Shown piece by piece: positions 16,341-27,622 of a DNA stretch of 64,000 nt. Numbering within the stretch: position 1 is the first letter of the stretch; each line of letters opens with the position of its first letter. Location of the stretch: positions 1 to 64,000 of the forward strand of contig NZ_CVTB01000291.1 of NCBI RefSeq assembly GCF_001050015.1, given 5' to 3'. The notes under the pieces are model-generated. The model had not been told where the DNA came from. It did no database searches and saw only the letters and a program-made list of their open reading frames with translations. The position numbers and the translations under genes were made by a program. This stretch comes from Mycolicibacterium malmesburyense. Its GTDB lineage: Bacteria; Actinomycetota; Actinomycetes; Mycobacteriales; Mycobacteriaceae.

Positions 16341-17867
16341 GTGTCCATGGATTCGTTGGCGGCGGCATTTGCCGAGCGGTTGACCAACTCGGCGAACAGC
16401 CTCTACGTCTTCGACGACGGGGCGTGGACGCGCCACCCCTGGCCCGAGGTCCACGCCCGCTCGGAGAACGTCGCCGACTGGCTGCTTCACGAGGAGGTCG
16501 CCGCGCTCGGCCTGGCCAATGAGCCCACGGTCGAGCTCATCGCGGCCATCCTCGGCGCCTTCCAGGCCGGCGTCCCGGTGACGATCGCGCCCGGTCCCGT
16601 CCGCGGCGCCGACGCCGACAAGTGGGCACAGTCCACCGTGGCCCGGTTCGCGGGCATGGGCGTCACCCACGTGCTCAGCCGGGGCCGCCAACTCGAACGA
16701 CTCGGCCAGGTCGACGACGGCCCGCTGGTCAAAGAACTGGATTCGGTTGCCCCGCTGACCAGATCGACGAGCTTCGCGAGGCCCGACCGGGAGGCCGCGG
16801 TCGCGATCCTGCAGGGCACGGCGGGGTCGACGGGGGTTCCGCGCGCGGTGCAGCTGTCCCCGGATGCGGTGCTGGCCAATCTCAATGGGCTCAATTCGCG
16901 CGTCGGTGTCGGACCCGACGACGTCGGCTGTTCCTGGCTGCCGCTGTACCACGACATGGGGCTGAGCTTCGTGCTCGCCGGAGCGCTCGGCGGGATCGAC
17001 CTCTGGCAGGCGCCGACCGCGGCGTTTCAGGCATCGCCATTCCGGTGGCTGAACTGGCTCACCGAAAGCCGGGCCACCATCACCGCCGCGCCGAACATGG
17101 CCTACGGCCTGATCGGCAAGTACTCGCGGAGGGTCACCGACGTCGACCTTTCCAACCTGCGGTTCGCGCTCAACGGCGGCGAACCCGTCGACTGTGAACT
17201 CACCACGCGGTTCGCCGACGAGATGGCCCGGTTCGGTTTCTCCGCCGGCGCGCTCGCACCCTCGTACGGTTTGGCCGAATCCACCTGTGCGGTAACGGTT
17301 CCCGAACCCGGCAGCGGTCTGGTCGTCGACGACGACGGCCATGCGCTGCTCGGTGAGCCGATAACCGGCATGTCGGTGCACATCGAACCGCGCGGCGACG
17401 GCAAGGTCGGCGAGATCTGCATCCGCGGGACCTCGATGATGTCGGGCTATCGCGGTGACACCCCGCACAACCCCGACGAGTGGTTTCCCACAGGCGATCT
17501 CGGCTACTTCGTCGACGGCAGCCTCGTGGTGTGCGGTCGGGCCAAGGAGTTGATCACCGTCGCCGGCCGCAACATCTTTCCCGCCGAGGTCGAACGGGTG
17601 GCCGCGGGCGCGGCCGGTGTGCGCGAGGGCGCCGTCGTGGCCGTCGGGGTGGGGGAGCGGTCGATCCGCCCCGGTGTCGCGATCGTCGCGGAGTTCCGCG
17701 GGCCCGACGAGGCGACGTCGCGCGCCGACCTCATCGAGCGCGTCGCATCCGAATGCGGCGTGGTGCCCACCGACGTCGTCTTCGTCCGGCCCGGCACGCT
17801 GCCGCGGACCTCGTCGGGCAAGCTGCGCAGGCTCGAGGTGAAACGCGACCTGCTGCGACAGCAGTGA
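16341..17867 (+). CDS. mbtM: MbtM, mycobactin fatty acyl-AMP ligase (FadD33)
   Basis: Adenylating enzyme of 508 residues that activates the fatty acid later attached to the lysine of mycobactin. The AMP-binding loop reads [17 protein letters not shown] near 160; [17 protein letters not shown] motif ([12 protein letters not shown]), [10 protein letters not shown] and WFPTGDLGY follow, and the C-terminal lysine region is [13 protein letters not shown]. The sequence resembles Rv1345 along its whole length. The start may be GTG 16341 or ATG 16347. No other mbt gene is in the window; the IdeR-type box upstream indicates iron control. Followed 21 bp later by an alpha/beta hydrolase gene on the same strand. 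Confidence 0.85.
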   Translation: MSMDSLAAAFAERLTNSANSLYVFDDGAWTRHPWPEVHARSENVADWLLHEEVAALGLANEPTVELIAAILGAFQAGVPVTIAPGPVRGADADKWAQSTVARFAGMGVTHVLSRGRQLERLGQVDDGPLVKELDSVAPLTRSTSFARPDREAAVAILQGTAGSTGVPRAVQLSPDAVLANLNGLNSRVGVGPDDVGCSWLPLYHDMGLSFVLAGALGGIDLWQAPTAAFQASPFRWLNWLTESRATITAAPNMAYGLIGKYSRRVTDVDLSNLRFALNGGEPVDCELTTRFADEMARFGFSAGALAPSYGLAESTCAVTVPEPGSGLVVDDDGHALLGEPITGMSVHIEPRGDGKVGEICIRGTSMMSGYRGDTPHNPDEWFPTGDLGYFVDGSLVVCGRAKELITVAGRNIFPAEVERVAAGAAGVREGAVVAVGVGERSIRPGVAIVAEFRGPDEATSRADLIERVASECGVVPTDVVFVRPGTLPRTSSGKLRRLEVKRDLLRQQ

Positions 17868-17888
17868 CGCCGCCGACCGCATGACAGG

Positions 17889-18650
17889 ATGGCGCGCGTG
17901 GGTGAACGCGTCAGCTTCCCGAGCGCCAGTGGGCCCGCCCTCGCGGGCGTGATCGACCTCCCCGACGGCGACGTCCGCGGCTGGGGCGTGTTCGCGCACG
18001 GCTTCACGCTCGGCAAGGACTCACCCGCGGCCAGCCGGATCTGCAAGCAGTTGGCCAGCGAGGGCATCGGCATGCTGCGGTTCGACAACCTCGGTCTTGG
18101 CGACTCGGACGGCGACTGGAGCGACGGGTCGTTCTCGCACAAGGTCGCCGACACCGTGCGCGCCGTCGAGTTCATGAACTCCGAAGGCCGCGAGGTGCGC
18201 CTGTTGGTCGGGCACTCGTTCGGCGGGTCGGCCGTCATCGCCGCCGCCCACGAGTGCCCGACGGTCAAGGCGGTCGCCACCGTCGCGGCGCCCTACGAGC
18301 CCGCCCACGTGGAGCACATCTACGACGCCCTCGTCGAGCGCATCGAGCAGGAGGGTGAGGCGCAGTTCCACATCGGCGGCAAGGCGCTGACGTTGAAGCG
18401 GCACTTCCTGGAAGACGTCCGCAACGCCGATCTGCGCGAACGCATCCACACGCTGCGCCGCGCGCTGCTGGTCATGCATTCGCCGACCGACAACACCGTC
18501 GGCATCGCCAACGCCAGCGAGATCTTCCAGGCGGCGCGGCATCCGCGCAGCTTCGTCTCGCTCGAGGGCGCCGACCACCTGCTGACGGAGAAGGATCAGG
18601 CGGCCCGGGCGGCTCGGATCGTCAGCGCCTGGGCCGACCCCTACCTGTGA
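17889..18650 (+). CDS. Alpha/beta hydrolase (OsmC-linked type)
   Basis: Serine hydrolase of 253 residues. Oxyanion region VFAHGFTLGKDS near residue 36, nucleophile elbow GHSFGGSA near residue 101, catalytic aspartate in HSPTDNTVG and histidine in EGADHLL. This subgroup is often found alone or fused to OsmC domains in proteobacteria and actinobacteria. Start ATG 17889; a GTG at 17898 is possible. It may be co-transcribed with mbtM. The stop codon is part of the palindromic element that follows. Confidence 0.8.
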   Translation: MARVGERVSFPSASGPALAGVIDLPDGDVRGWGVFAHGFTLGKDSPAASRICKQLASEGIGMLRFDNLGLGDSDGDWSDGSFSHKVADTVRAVEFMNSEGREVRLLVGHSFGGSAVIAAAHECPTVKAVATVAAPYEPAHVEHIYDALVERIEQEGEAQFHIGGKALTLKRHFLEDVRNADLRERIHTLRRALLVMHSPTDNTVGIANASEIFQAARHPRSFVSLEGADHLLTEKDQAARAARIVSAWADPYL

Positions 18651-18699
18651 TTTGTGTGCGGACACGCGCGCTGAGCGCAACAAAACGCACACAAATCAC
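18647..18699. repeat. Convergent-gene palindromic element, copy 1
   Basis: GTGATTTGTGTGCG (18647-18660) and CGCACACAAATCAC (18686-18699) are perfect 14-bp inverted arms around a 25-nt loop that itself holds GCGCTGAGCGC. The element spans the stop codons of two convergent genes and probably terminates both. Related copies lie at 24675-24723 and 48998-49050. Confidence 0.8.
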
Positions 18700-19667
18700 C
18701 GGACGGCGACGACGACCTTGCCCTTGGCCGACCGGTCTTCGAGCGCGGCGATCGCGTCCGCGGCGCGCTCGAACGGAAACACCTGCGGCTGCGGCGCGGA
18801 CACCTTGCCCGACGCCAGCAGCGGTTCGAGTTCGGCCCACTGCTCGGCGAGGTAGTTGGGGTGGGTGAAAGTCCAGGCGCCCCAACCCACCCCGACGGCA
18901 TCGACATTGTTGAGCAGCAATCGGTTCACCTTGACGGTCGGGATCTCGCCGCCGGTGAAGCCGACCACCAGCAGCCGTCCGCCCGGGGCCAGCGAACGCA
19001 GCGAGTCGGTGAACCGGTCGCCGCCGACCGGGTCGACGACGATGTCCACGCCGCGGCCCTCGGTCAGCTCCTTCACCTTGTCCTTGAACCCGTCGACCGG
19101 CACGACGTCGGTCGCGCCCGCCGCCCTGGCCACCTCGGCCTTCTCCTCGCTGCTCACCACCGCGATCACCCGGGAGGCCCCCCACGCCGACGCCAACCGC
19201 AGCGTCGACGTTCCGATGCCGCCGGCTGCCCCGTGCACCAGCACGGTCTCGCCCTCGGCCAGGCGGCCGCGCGTGCGCAGCGCATGGTGCATCGTCAGGT
19301 CGTTGAAGAGCAGACCCGCACCGGCCTCGAAGGAGACGTTGTCGGGCAGCTTGAAGACCCGTTCCGCGGGCAGCGCGACGACCTCGGCCATCGCGCCGCA
19401 CAGCATCGTCAACGCGGCGACACGATCGCCCGCCTGCACATGCGCATCCGCCGGCGCACTGCGCACCACGCCCGCGACCTCGCCGCCGGGCGTGTAGGGC
19501 ATCTCCGGCTTGTACTGATAGAGCCCGCGTGACTGCAGCACGTCCGGGAACGCGACGCCGGCCGCGTGCACCTCGACCACGACCAGGCCGTCGCCGTCCG
19601 GTTCGTCGACGTCGACGAGCTTGGCGGCTTGAGGTCCATCGAGGCTGGCTATCTGAATCGCGCGCAT
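18696..19667 (-). CDS. NADPH:quinone oxidoreductase (zinc-independent MDR family)
   Basis: Medium-chain dehydrogenase/reductase of 323 residues. An N-terminal GroES-like domain (MRAIQIASLDGPQAAKLV...) is followed by a Rossmann domain with VHGAAGGIGTSTLRLA near residue 145 and the NADPH-side VSSEEKAEVARAAGATDVV. There are no structural zinc cysteines, consistent with the quinone oxidoreductase branch. I chose ATG 19667 (MRAIQ), the conserved start of these enzymes; the frame is open further upstream without conserved sequence. Physiological substrate unknown. Divergent from hpx with 143 bp between. Confidence 0.85.
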   Translation of the reverse strand: MRAIQIASLDGPQAAKLVDVDEPDGDGLVVVEVHAAGVAFPDVLQSRGLYQYKPEMPYTPGGEVAGVVRSAPADAHVQAGDRVAALTMLCGAMAEVVALPAERVFKLPDNVSFEAGAGLLFNDLTMHHALRTRGRLAEGETVLVHGAAGGIGTSTLRLASAWGASRVIAVVSSEEKAEVARAAGATDVVPVDGFKDKVKELTEGRGVDIVVDPVGGDRFTDSLRSLAPGGRLLVVGFTGGEIPTVKVNRLLLNNVDAVGVGWGAWTFTHPNYLAEQWAELEPLLASGKVSAPQPQVFPFERAADAIAALEDRSAKGKVVVAVR

Positions 19668-19762
19668 GCCGCCATTTAACTCTCCTCGAATCCCGGACCT
19701 GCGCCGCGGCACCGATCGCCGCAACACAGGGGCGGGGGTTACACCGATGCCGCACACTGTTA

Positions 19763-19780
19763 GATAAGCTCACTTATGCG
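19763..19780. promoter_or_regulatory. Imperfect palindrome in the qor/hpx divergent region
   Basis: TAGATAAGCTCACTTATG contains ATAAG and CTTAT separated by four bases. A possible operator or promoter element 30 bp upstream of hpx; weak. Confidence 0.3.
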
Positions 19781-19810
19781 GCAATGTTGCCGAGTTCGAA
19801 CGGAGCGCAC

Positions 19811-20779
19811 ATGAGCACTGGTCCCCGAAGCCGGTCGAGGGTTCACGCCTTCGCCCCCGCGCAGTCCCTGCCAGCCGGTCGCGCCGTCGAGGTGCGCTCC
19901 AGGGACGGCATCCGCCTGCACGCCGAGGTCTTCGGACCCGACGACGGCTATCCGATCGTGCTCGCGCACGGCATCACCTGCGCGCTCCGGGTGTGGGCGC
20001 ATCAGATCGCCGACCTGTCGCAGGACCACCGCGTCATCGCGTTCGATCATCGCGGCCACGGCCGCAGTGCCGTCCCGGTCCGCCGCGGCGCTTACAGCCT
20101 CGATCACCTGGCCGGCGACCTCGACTCCGTGCTGGAGGCCACGCTCGCCCCCGGCGAACGGGCGGTCATCGCCGGTCATTCGATGGGCGGTATCGCGATC
20201 ACCTCGTGGGCCGAGCGCTACGCCGAGCGCGTGACCGAACGTGCCGACGCCGTCGCGCTGATCAACACCACCACCGGCGACCTGCTGCGCAATGTCCAGT
20301 TGCTGCCCGTCCCCGCGGCGCTGGCCAACGTCCGCGTCCGCACGGCCGGAACCCTGCTGAAGACGTTCGGCGCGGTGCCGGTGCCGCGGGCCATCCACGG
20401 CCCGAATCAACGCTTCCTGTCGATGCTCGCGGTGGGCCGCGACGCCGACCCCGCCATCACGGCGTTCGTCCACGAACTGTTCGCGGCCACCTCACCGATC
20501 GGCCGCGGTCGGTGGTGCCGCACGCTCGTCGATCACCTCGGCCCACACCACATCGGGCTCAACAACCTGCTCGTTCCGACGCTGGTGATCGGCAGCGAGA
20601 AGGACCGGCTGCTTCCGGTGACATCGTCGCGGCGGATCGCCGAGGAGGTGCCCAACCTGACCGAGTTCGTCGAACTCGTCGGCGGGCACTGCGCCATCCT
20701 GGAACGCCCCGACGAGGTCAACAAGCACCTGCGCGGGCTGATCGAGTCGGTGCTGGCCGAGCGCCGCGTCAGCTCGTAG
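19811..20779 (+). CDS. hpx: Alpha/beta hydrolase, non-heme haloperoxidase-like (Rv3171c/Hpx-like)
   Basis: Alpha/beta hydrolase of 322 residues annotated in M. tuberculosis as a possible non-heme haloperoxidase. Oxyanion segment [13 protein letters not shown] near 50, [12 protein letters not shown], nucleophile elbow [10 protein letters not shown] near 123, catalytic acid in [11 protein letters not shown] and histidine in [11 protein letters not shown]. Such haloperoxidases are in practice often esterases. Start ATG 19811 ([10 protein letters not shown]). Its 3' end overlaps the convergent aofH by 11 bp, the same pair as Rv3171c/Rv3170. Confidence 0.82.
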   Translation: MSTGPRSRSRVHAFAPAQSLPAGRAVEVRSRDGIRLHAEVFGPDDGYPIVLAHGITCALRVWAHQIADLSQDHRVIAFDHRGHGRSAVPVRRGAYSLDHLAGDLDSVLEATLAPGERAVIAGHSMGGIAITSWAERYAERVTERADAVALINTTTGDLLRNVQLLPVPAALANVRVRTAGTLLKTFGAVPVPRAIHGPNQRFLSMLAVGRDADPAITAFVHELFAATSPIGRGRWCRTLVDHLGPHHIGLNNLLVPTLVIGSEKDRLLPVTSSRRIAEEVPNLTEFVELVGGHCAILERPDEVNKHLRGLIESVLAERRVSS

Positions 20780-22124
20780 TCAGCCCGCGGTGCACTTCGT
20801 CGGCGGCGCGCCGGCCCGACCGGACGGCGCCGTCGAGGAAACCCGTCCACGTGTCGGCGGTTTCGGTTCCGGCCCAATAGATCCCGTTGACCGGGGCGCG
20901 CAGCCACGGCCCGTACGTCGTCCACGAGCCGGGCGGTACGGCCGCGGTCGGCCCGCCGGGGGCGAACGGCTCGGCACTCCAGCAGTGGTCGAGGTAGTCG
21001 ATCGGGTCGAGCGCGGCGTCACCGAAGAGCGCCGCGAATCCCGACAATGCGCGTTCGCGGCGTTGCGCGGGCGGCAGCGAATCGAACGAGCGGGCGTCGA
21101 CGAAGCCGAGCAGGACGCCGGGCCCGTCCTCTGAGGGGCTGACGTCGAACGTGATGAACACCGGCCCTTCGTCCGAAAGCGCTTCTCCCGAGAGGCCTTT
21201 GGCGCGCCAGAACGGCGTCTCGTAGGCGGCGTAGGCCTTGCTGAGGTTGCCCTGAGGCCAGTGCTGCGCGAGCTTGCCGTACTCGGCCGGTAGGTCGGGC
21301 AGGAAGTCGATCGCGTTGCGGTGTTCGGGCGGTATGGCGACGACGACCGCCTTGGCCCGCACGGCGCCCTGACTCGATGTCACGGTGAGCGTTTCGTCGC
21401 TGTGGGTTTCGATGCTGCGCACGGCGGCATCGAGCACCACCCGCGAACCCAGCTCGTCGGCCATCCGCAGCGCGATCTGCTGGGTGCCGCCGGGGAAGCG
21501 GCTCTGCTGCGCACCGCCCTCGACGTCGAGCATCCGATCGAGCCCGCCCGCGGCCCTGACGTAGCGCACGGCATGCAGCATCGACACCGCGTCGGGTTCG
21601 CAGCCCCAGGTGACCCGGGACATGATCGCCATCAGGTCGCGCGTGCCGGCGCTCGCGTGCACCGACTTCAACCATCCGTCGAGCGACAGGTTGTCCAGCG
21701 CATCGGCGTGCGGGGCGGTCCACGGCGCCTCGACGGCCACCCGGCGACACGCGCGTTCGAAGCGCCACTGGATGCGCGACACGTCGAGCAGTTCGATGAT
21801 CGACAGCCGCGGAATGGTGCTGCGGTACGAGCGGACTCGGCCCCGCCACCGGATCAGGTTCTTGCCCTCGCTGAAGGTCGGCACCGTCTCGCAGCCCAGC
21901 TCGGCGGCCAGTTCGTTCACGGCGTGCTGGGTAGGGCCGACGAAGGTGCCGCCGAGGTCGACGGGAACACCGGCGATCGTGGCCGTCGACGACCGCCCGC
22001 CGACCCGGTCGCGGCCCTCGAGAACCACGACGTCGTAACCGAGCCGGACCAACTCGCGCGCCGCCGTGAGCCCCGCGAATCCGGCGCCCACCACAACCAC
22101 GTCGGCACTGGCCTGAATCCCCAC
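20769..22124 (-). CDS. aofH: Flavin monoamine oxidase (AofH)
   Basis: FAD-dependent amine oxidase of 451 residues. The dinucleotide-binding motif [18 protein letters not shown] is at residues 9-26, followed by [14 protein letters not shown], the FAD-contact motif typical of amine oxidases; the C-terminal FAD site reads [20 protein letters not shown] near 420. The cysteine that binds FAD covalently in human MAO is replaced here (GTETADTW), so FAD is probably non-covalent. Start GTG 22124. Divergent from the F420-type oxidoreductase with only 19 bp between start codons. Confidence 0.87.
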   Translation of the reverse strand: MGIQASADVVVVGAGFAGLTAARELVRLGYDVVVLEGRDRVGGRSSTATIAGVPVDLGGTFVGPTQHAVNELAAELGCETVPTFSEGKNLIRWRGRVRSYRSTIPRLSIIELLDVSRIQWRFERACRRVAVEAPWTAPHADALDNLSLDGWLKSVHASAGTRDLMAIMSRVTWGCEPDAVSMLHAVRYVRAAGGLDRMLDVEGGAQQSRFPGGTQQIALRMADELGSRVVLDAAVRSIETHSDETLTVTSSQGAVRAKAVVVAIPPEHRNAIDFLPDLPAEYGKLAQHWPQGNLSKAYAAYETPFWRAKGLSGEALSDEGPVFITFDVSPSEDGPGVLLGFVDARSFDSLPPAQRRERALSGFAALFGDAALDPIDYLDHCWSAEPFAPGGPTAAVPPGSWTTYGPWLRAPVNGIYWAGTETADTWTGFLDGAVRSGRRAADEVHRGLTTS

Positions 22125-22129
22125 GCGAT

Positions 22130-22135
22130 TAGGCT
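22130..22135 (+). promoter_or_regulatory. -10 box for a leaderless transcript of the LLM oxidoreductase
   Basis: TAGGCT ends eight bases before GTG 22144 inside the 19-bp gap to the divergent aofH, leaving no space for a ribosome binding site. Confidence 0.4.
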
Positions 22136-22143
22136 CTCACGGC

Positions 22144-23133
22144 GTGAAGGTCATGACAGCGTTGTTCGGCCCAACCGATGCGATCGAGCGGACGCGACTG
22201 CTGCGTGACGCCGGCGCCAGCGGAGTGTTCACCTTCGAGGGACCGCACGACGTGTTCGCGCCGCTGACGCTGGCCTCGACGGTGGCCGGCCTGGACCTGA
22301 TGACCAACGTCGCCATTGCCTTTCCGCGCAACCCGATTCAGCTGGCCCATCAGGCCTACGACCATCAGCTGCTCGCCGAGGGCCGCTTCATCCTGGGCCT
22401 CGGCACTCAGGTCCGCACGCAGGTGGAAAAGCGCTACGGTGCGGCGTTCGACCGCCCGGTCGCCCGGATGACGGAAATGGTCGCCGCGCTGCGGGCGGTG
22501 TTCGCCACCTGGGAGACCGGCGAACGGTTGGACTTCCGCGGCGAATACTTCCGGCACACGCTGATGACGCCGACCTTCAACCCGGGCCCCAACCCGTACG
22601 GCCCTCCGCCCATCTACCTCGGTGCGCTAGGCCCGAAGCTGACCCGCGCCACCGCAGCCGTCGCCGACGGCCTGCTGGTCATGCCGTTCGGCTCCAAGCG
22701 ATTCCTGCACGAGGCGACGATGCCGGAGGTGCGCGCAGGTCTGGCGGAGGCGGGCCGCTCCCTCGACGACTTCGCCGTGGTCCCGGAGATCATCGTGTCG
22801 GTCGGCACCGAAGACACCGCGCACGACGCCGCGCGCCGGTTGCTGGCGTTCTACGGCTCCACCCCGGCCTACCGCCCGGTGCTCGACGTGCACGGTTGGG
22901 GCGAACTGCAGCCCGAACTCAACGCGATGTCCAAACAGGGCCGGTGGCAGGAGATGGCGACGCTGATCGACGACGAGGTGTTGCACACCATCGCCGCGTG
23001 CGGCACGCCGGCCGAGATCGCCGCCCACATCCGCGACCGCGTGGCCGGGTTGTCCGACCGCGTCTGCCTCTACCAGCCCGGACCCATCGCGATCGACGCG
23101 TTGGCCGAGATCGTCGACGCGCTGGCGGCTTGA
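22144..23133 (+). CDS. LLM-class F420-dependent oxidoreductase
   Basis: Luciferase-like TIM-barrel oxidoreductase of 329 residues. Typical segments are the strand-loop LASTVAGLDLMTNVAIAFPR near 45, LLAEGRFILGLGTQVRTQ near 80, PPPIYLGALGPKLTRATA near 155 and ADGLLVMPFG. Mycobacterial members usually use coenzyme F420 rather than FMN; the cofactor is inferred from the family (the group called TIGR03617). Substrate unknown. Start GTG 22144. The next gene, a flavin monooxygenase, follows 40 bp later on the same strand. Confidence 0.8.
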   Translation: MKVMTALFGPTDAIERTRLLRDAGASGVFTFEGPHDVFAPLTLASTVAGLDLMTNVAIAFPRNPIQLAHQAYDHQLLAEGRFILGLGTQVRTQVEKRYGAAFDRPVARMTEMVAALRAVFATWETGERLDFRGEYFRHTLMTPTFNPGPNPYGPPPIYLGALGPKLTRATAAVADGLLVMPFGSKRFLHEATMPEVRAGLAEAGRSLDDFAVVPEIIVSVGTEDTAHDAARRLLAFYGSTPAYRPVLDVHGWGELQPELNAMSKQGRWQEMATLIDDEVLHTIAACGTPAEIAAHIRDRVAGLSDRVCLYQPGPIAIDALAEIVDALAA

Positions 23134-23173
23134 CTCCTAAGGTGGTACTCAGCGGGACCAAAGGAGGTTGCGG

Positions 23174-24670
23174 ATGAGCGGCAATGAGCACGATGAGATT
23201 GTCGGCGAGTATTCCGATGTGCTGATCATCGGTGCGGGCATATCGGGGATCGGCGCGGCCTACCGCCTGCAGGAGAAGAACCCGAGCTCCAGCTACAGGG
23301 TGCTCGAGCGCCGGGCCCGCATCGGCGGCACGTGGGATCTGCACCGCTATCCGGGGATCCGATCCGACAGCGACATCTTCACGCTGAGCTATCCGTTCGA
23401 GCCGTGGACGCGGCCCGAGAACGTGGCCGACGGACCCGACATCCGCGACTACCTGGTGCAGACCGCGCGCAAGAACGGCATCGACGACCACATCCGGTTC
23501 AACACCCGTGTGTTGTCGGCGGACTGGGATTCGTCGACCGATACCTGGACGGTGCAGGCCGAGCAGGACGGGACGCCGGTCACGTACCGCAGTCGCTTCC
23601 TGTTCTTCGGCACGGGTTACTACAACTACGACGAGCCCTACCGACCGGACTTCCCGGGACTCGAGGAGTTCAGCGGCGAGGTGGTGCATCCGCAGCACTG
23701 GCCGGAATCGCTGGACTACGAGGGCAAGCGGCTTCTGGTCATCGGCAGCGGCGCGACGGCGGTGAGCATGATCCCGTCGCTGACCGAGAAGGCCGGCCAC
23801 GTGACGATGCTGCAACGCTCGCCGACCTACATGTTGTCGGGGCCGCGGGTCAATCCGATCGTGCAGGCGCTGCGCAAGGTGCTGCCCGGCCGGGCCGGTT
23901 ACTGGGGCGCGCGCATCTACAACACGATCTTCACCGTGTTCATCTACGCGTTCGCCAAGGCGGCGCCCAAGCTCAGTAGGCGCTACATCCGCAGCTACGC
24001 GAAACGCAACCTGCCCACGGGTTATCCGGTCGACGTGCACTTCAAGCCGCGGTACGACCCGTGGGATCAACGGTTGTGCGCGATGCTGGACAACGACTTC
24101 TACGACGCGATCAACACCGGTCGGCTCGATGTGGTGACCGACCAGATCGATCACATCGATTCGACGGGTGTGGTGCTGCGGACCGGCCAGCGGATCGACG
24201 CCGACATCCTCATCACCGCGACCGGCATTCAGTTGCAGGCGCTCGGCGGGGTTCTGATCAGCATCGACGGCGAAGAGGTCAAACCGCAGGACCGCTTCGT
24301 CTACAAGGAGCACATGCTCGAAGACGTGCCCAACCTGGCCTGGTGCGTCGGCTACATCAACGCCTCGTGGACGTTGCGAGCCGACCTGACCGCCCGCGCG
24401 TTCGCAAAGCTGATCTCCTACATGGACTCTCACGGGTACACGCACGCCTACCCGCATCTGGGCGACAAGCCGATGGCGGAGAAGCCGGCGTGGAACATCA
24501 ACGCCGGCTACGTGCAGCGCGCGGCGCATGTGCTGCCGAAGTCGGGCACGCACCGGCCGTGGAACGTCCGGCACAACTACGTGCTCGACGCGATCGATCA
24601 CCGGCTCGACCGGATCGAGGAGTCGATGGTGTTCGGTCGTGCCCCGGTGCGGGTCACCCCGGTCGCCTGA
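23174..24670 (+). CDS. Flavin-containing Baeyer-Villiger-type monooxygenase (EthA-like)
   Basis: Class B FAD/NADPH monooxygenase of 498 residues. FAD motif LIIGAGISGIGAAYRLQ near 17, the type I Baeyer-Villiger fingerprint as FSGEVVHPQHWP near 165, and the NADPH motif VIGSGATAVSMIPSL near 188. Such enzymes oxidise ketones or sulfur compounds; EthA of M. tuberculosis activates ethionamide. ATG 23174 is set by the Shine-Dalgarno AAAGGAGG. Substrate not predictable. Convergent with the Rv3169-like gene across a palindromic element. Confidence 0.87.
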   Translation: MSGNEHDEIVGEYSDVLIIGAGISGIGAAYRLQEKNPSSSYRVLERRARIGGTWDLHRYPGIRSDSDIFTLSYPFEPWTRPENVADGPDIRDYLVQTARKNGIDDHIRFNTRVLSADWDSSTDTWTVQAEQDGTPVTYRSRFLFFGTGYYNYDEPYRPDFPGLEEFSGEVVHPQHWPESLDYEGKRLLVIGSGATAVSMIPSLTEKAGHVTMLQRSPTYMLSGPRVNPIVQALRKVLPGRAGYWGARIYNTIFTVFIYAFAKAAPKLSRRYIRSYAKRNLPTGYPVDVHFKPRYDPWDQRLCAMLDNDFYDAINTGRLDVVTDQIDHIDSTGVVLRTGQRIDADILITATGIQLQALGGVLISIDGEEVKPQDRFVYKEHMLEDVPNLAWCVGYINASWTLRADLTARAFAKLISYMDSHGYTHAYPHLGDKPMAEKPAWNINAGYVQRAAHVLPKSGTHRPWNVRHNYVLDAIDHRLDRIEESMVFGRAPVRVTPVA

Positions 24671-24674
24671 GTGT

Positions 24675-24723
24675 GATTTCGGTGCACTTCCGGTCGCTCA
24701 CCGACAGCTAGTGCACCGAAGTC
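24675..24723. repeat. Convergent-gene palindromic element, copy 2
   Basis: GATTTCGGTGCACT (24675-24688) and AGTGCACCGAAGTC (24710-24723) form 14-base arms with one G-T pair around TCCGGTCGCTCACCGACAGC plus one base. The loop core CGCTCA and the outer GATTT agree with copies 1 and 3. It lies just after the stop of the monooxygenase gene and before the convergent stop. Confidence 0.75.
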
Positions 24724-24725
24724 AG

Positions 24726-25837
24726 TCAGTCGGCGACGGTCAGCCAGTCCTTGAAGCCCGACGGGTCGTGGCGGCCGAGCGCACCGTGTTCGAACAGACC
24801 CCAGCCCTCGCTGGTCTTGCCGCCCTCCGTGCACTCGGCGCGGCCGACGTGGTCGATCACGCCGAACATGCTGCGGCCGTTGACCGCCGGATCGGCCATG
24901 TCGTAGGTGAGCCGTTCGGTGAACTTGTCGCCCTTCCAGACGCCGTGCAGCCAGTCGGAGTCCCCGCCGTAGCCGCCGCCGATGTGGATCGGCACCGCCA
25001 GCTTCGACTCGACCTCGAACACCACCGGCGAGCCATCCGGTGTGGTCGCTTCGATGGTGGCGCCGTAAGGAATTCGGGTTCCGGAGGTGTAGTGGATCTT
25101 CACCCGGGGCCAGCCGAGCTGTTCGACCCGGCCGTCACGCCAGATCCGCGTGCAGTCGTTGAGGCTACGGAATCCGGTCGGCTCCTCCTGGATGATCAGC
25201 ACGATGCCGAAGTCGTCGAACGCCATCGGCACGTAGAGCCACCACATGCCCTCGAACGGCGGATGCGCCGGCCGGCCCGCGGGTTCCGGCTCGCCGATGG
25301 GGCGGATGCCCCAGGACCGGTCGCGGCTCCCGATCCACACCGACGGGTCGACCGTGATCTCCTCACCGTCGATCGCGATGACACCGCTCCACGACCCGAC
25401 CTGGGCGAATCGCTGCGCGTCCAATGTGATTCGAGTGCCCGTGCGCAACACGTGGCGTTGCTCCTGGACGGCGTCGAACAGGCCGTTCCAGGTGAGGTCG
25501 ACGGCGATGCCCTCGGTCTCCTCGCACACGATGCGCAGTTTGTGCAGCGGTTCGGTGACCTCGACGCGATAGCCCAGCACATGCTGGTTGAGCCGGTCGG
25601 AGTCGATGCCGTCGGACAGGTGCACCGCGGTCTGGCTCTCGCCGCGGCGCACCAACACGAACGCGTCCTTGACGCCCAGGTTCGGGTAGTACCCGATGCC
25701 GGTGATCACGAAGATGTCGCCGGTGCGGTCGTGGGCGTTGAAGTAGGACCGGTCGTAGAAGTTGCGGTCGGAGCTCCCTGGCCAGGCGATCGGCTGCGGG
25801 ATCTGGTGGATCGGGAATTCGTCTGTGGGGCCGAGCA

Positions 25838-25838
<1 letters not shown>
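24726..25838 (-). CDS. Conserved protein of unknown function (Rv3169-like)
   Basis: Protein of 370 residues with no signal peptide or membrane segment. The composition is rich in aromatic residues and beta strands (FEGMWWLYVPMAFDDFGIVLIIQEEP; AHPPFEG; WGIRPIGEPEP), consistent with a beta-sandwich or lipocalin-like fold; I cannot name an activity. Its ATG overlaps the stop of the Rv3168-like kinase gene as ATGA, so the two are co-translated, the same pair as Rv3168/Rv3169. Confidence 0.75.
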
Positions 25839-26992
<1,154 letters not shown>

Positions 26993-26994
26993 TT

Positions 26995-27013
26995 ACGATA
27001 CGGTGGGTAGCGT
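26995..27013. promoter_or_regulatory. Imperfect palindrome, candidate TetR operator
   Basis: ACGATAC-GGTGG-GTAGCGT has 7-base arms matching at six positions and sits in the 43-bp gap between the divergent Rv3168-like and TetR genes, directly before the regulator's ATG. It could serve both promoters. Confidence 0.4.
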
Positions 27014-27014
27014 T

Positions 27015-27617
27015 ATGAAACCAGACGCGTCATCGGTTGACAAGACCCCGGGCGCCGGGCGCCCACGCGACCCGCGTATCGACGCTGCCATATTGCGCGC
27101 CACCGCGGATCTTCTTGCGGAGATCGGTTATTCGAATCTGACGATCGCCGCGGTGGCCGAGCGGGCGGGCACCACGAAGACGGCGCTGTACCGCCGATGG
27201 TCGAGCAAGGCAGAGCTCGTCCACGAAGCCGCGTTCCCCGCCGCGCCGACGGCGATCGCCACCCCGCCCGGCGATATCGCCGCCGACATCCGCGCCATGC
27301 TCGCCGCCACCCGCGACGTGTTCTCGTCCCCGGTGGTGCGCGCGGCGTTGCCCGGGCTGATCGCCGACATGGTCGCCGACGGGGAGCTCAACGTCCGCGT
27401 GATGGACCGGTTCACCGGCGTCTTCGCGGCGGTGCGCAACCGGCTGACCGACGCGGTCAAGCGGGGCGAGGTCCATCCCGACGTCGACCCGGACCGGCTC
27501 GTCGAGGTGATCGGCGGAGCGACCCTGCTGCGGATGCTGCTGCGGCCGGGCGAGCCGCTCGGCGACGACTGGGTTGAGCAGACCACCGCGATCGTGGTCC
27601 ACGGTGTGGTGGCATAG
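27015..27617 (+). CDS. TetR-family regulator (Rv3167c-like)
   Basis: TetR/AcrR regulator of 200 residues. The HTH is at about 35-60 (LTIAAVAERAGTTKTALYRRWSSKAELV), followed by a ligand domain. ATG 27015. Head-to-head with the Rv3168/Rv3169-like pair, as in M. tuberculosis, so it most likely controls that pair and itself. The PIG-L gene starts 5 bp after its stop, suggesting co-transcription. Confidence 0.85.
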   Translation: MKPDASSVDKTPGAGRPRDPRIDAAILRATADLLAEIGYSNLTIAAVAERAGTTKTALYRRWSSKAELVHEAAFPAAPTAIATPPGDIAADIRAMLAATRDVFSSPVVRAALPGLIADMVADGELNVRVMDRFTGVFAAVRNRLTDAVKRGEVHPDVDPDRLVEVIGGATLLRMLLRPGEPLGDDWVEQTTAIVVHGVVA

Positions 27618-27622
27618 AAGGC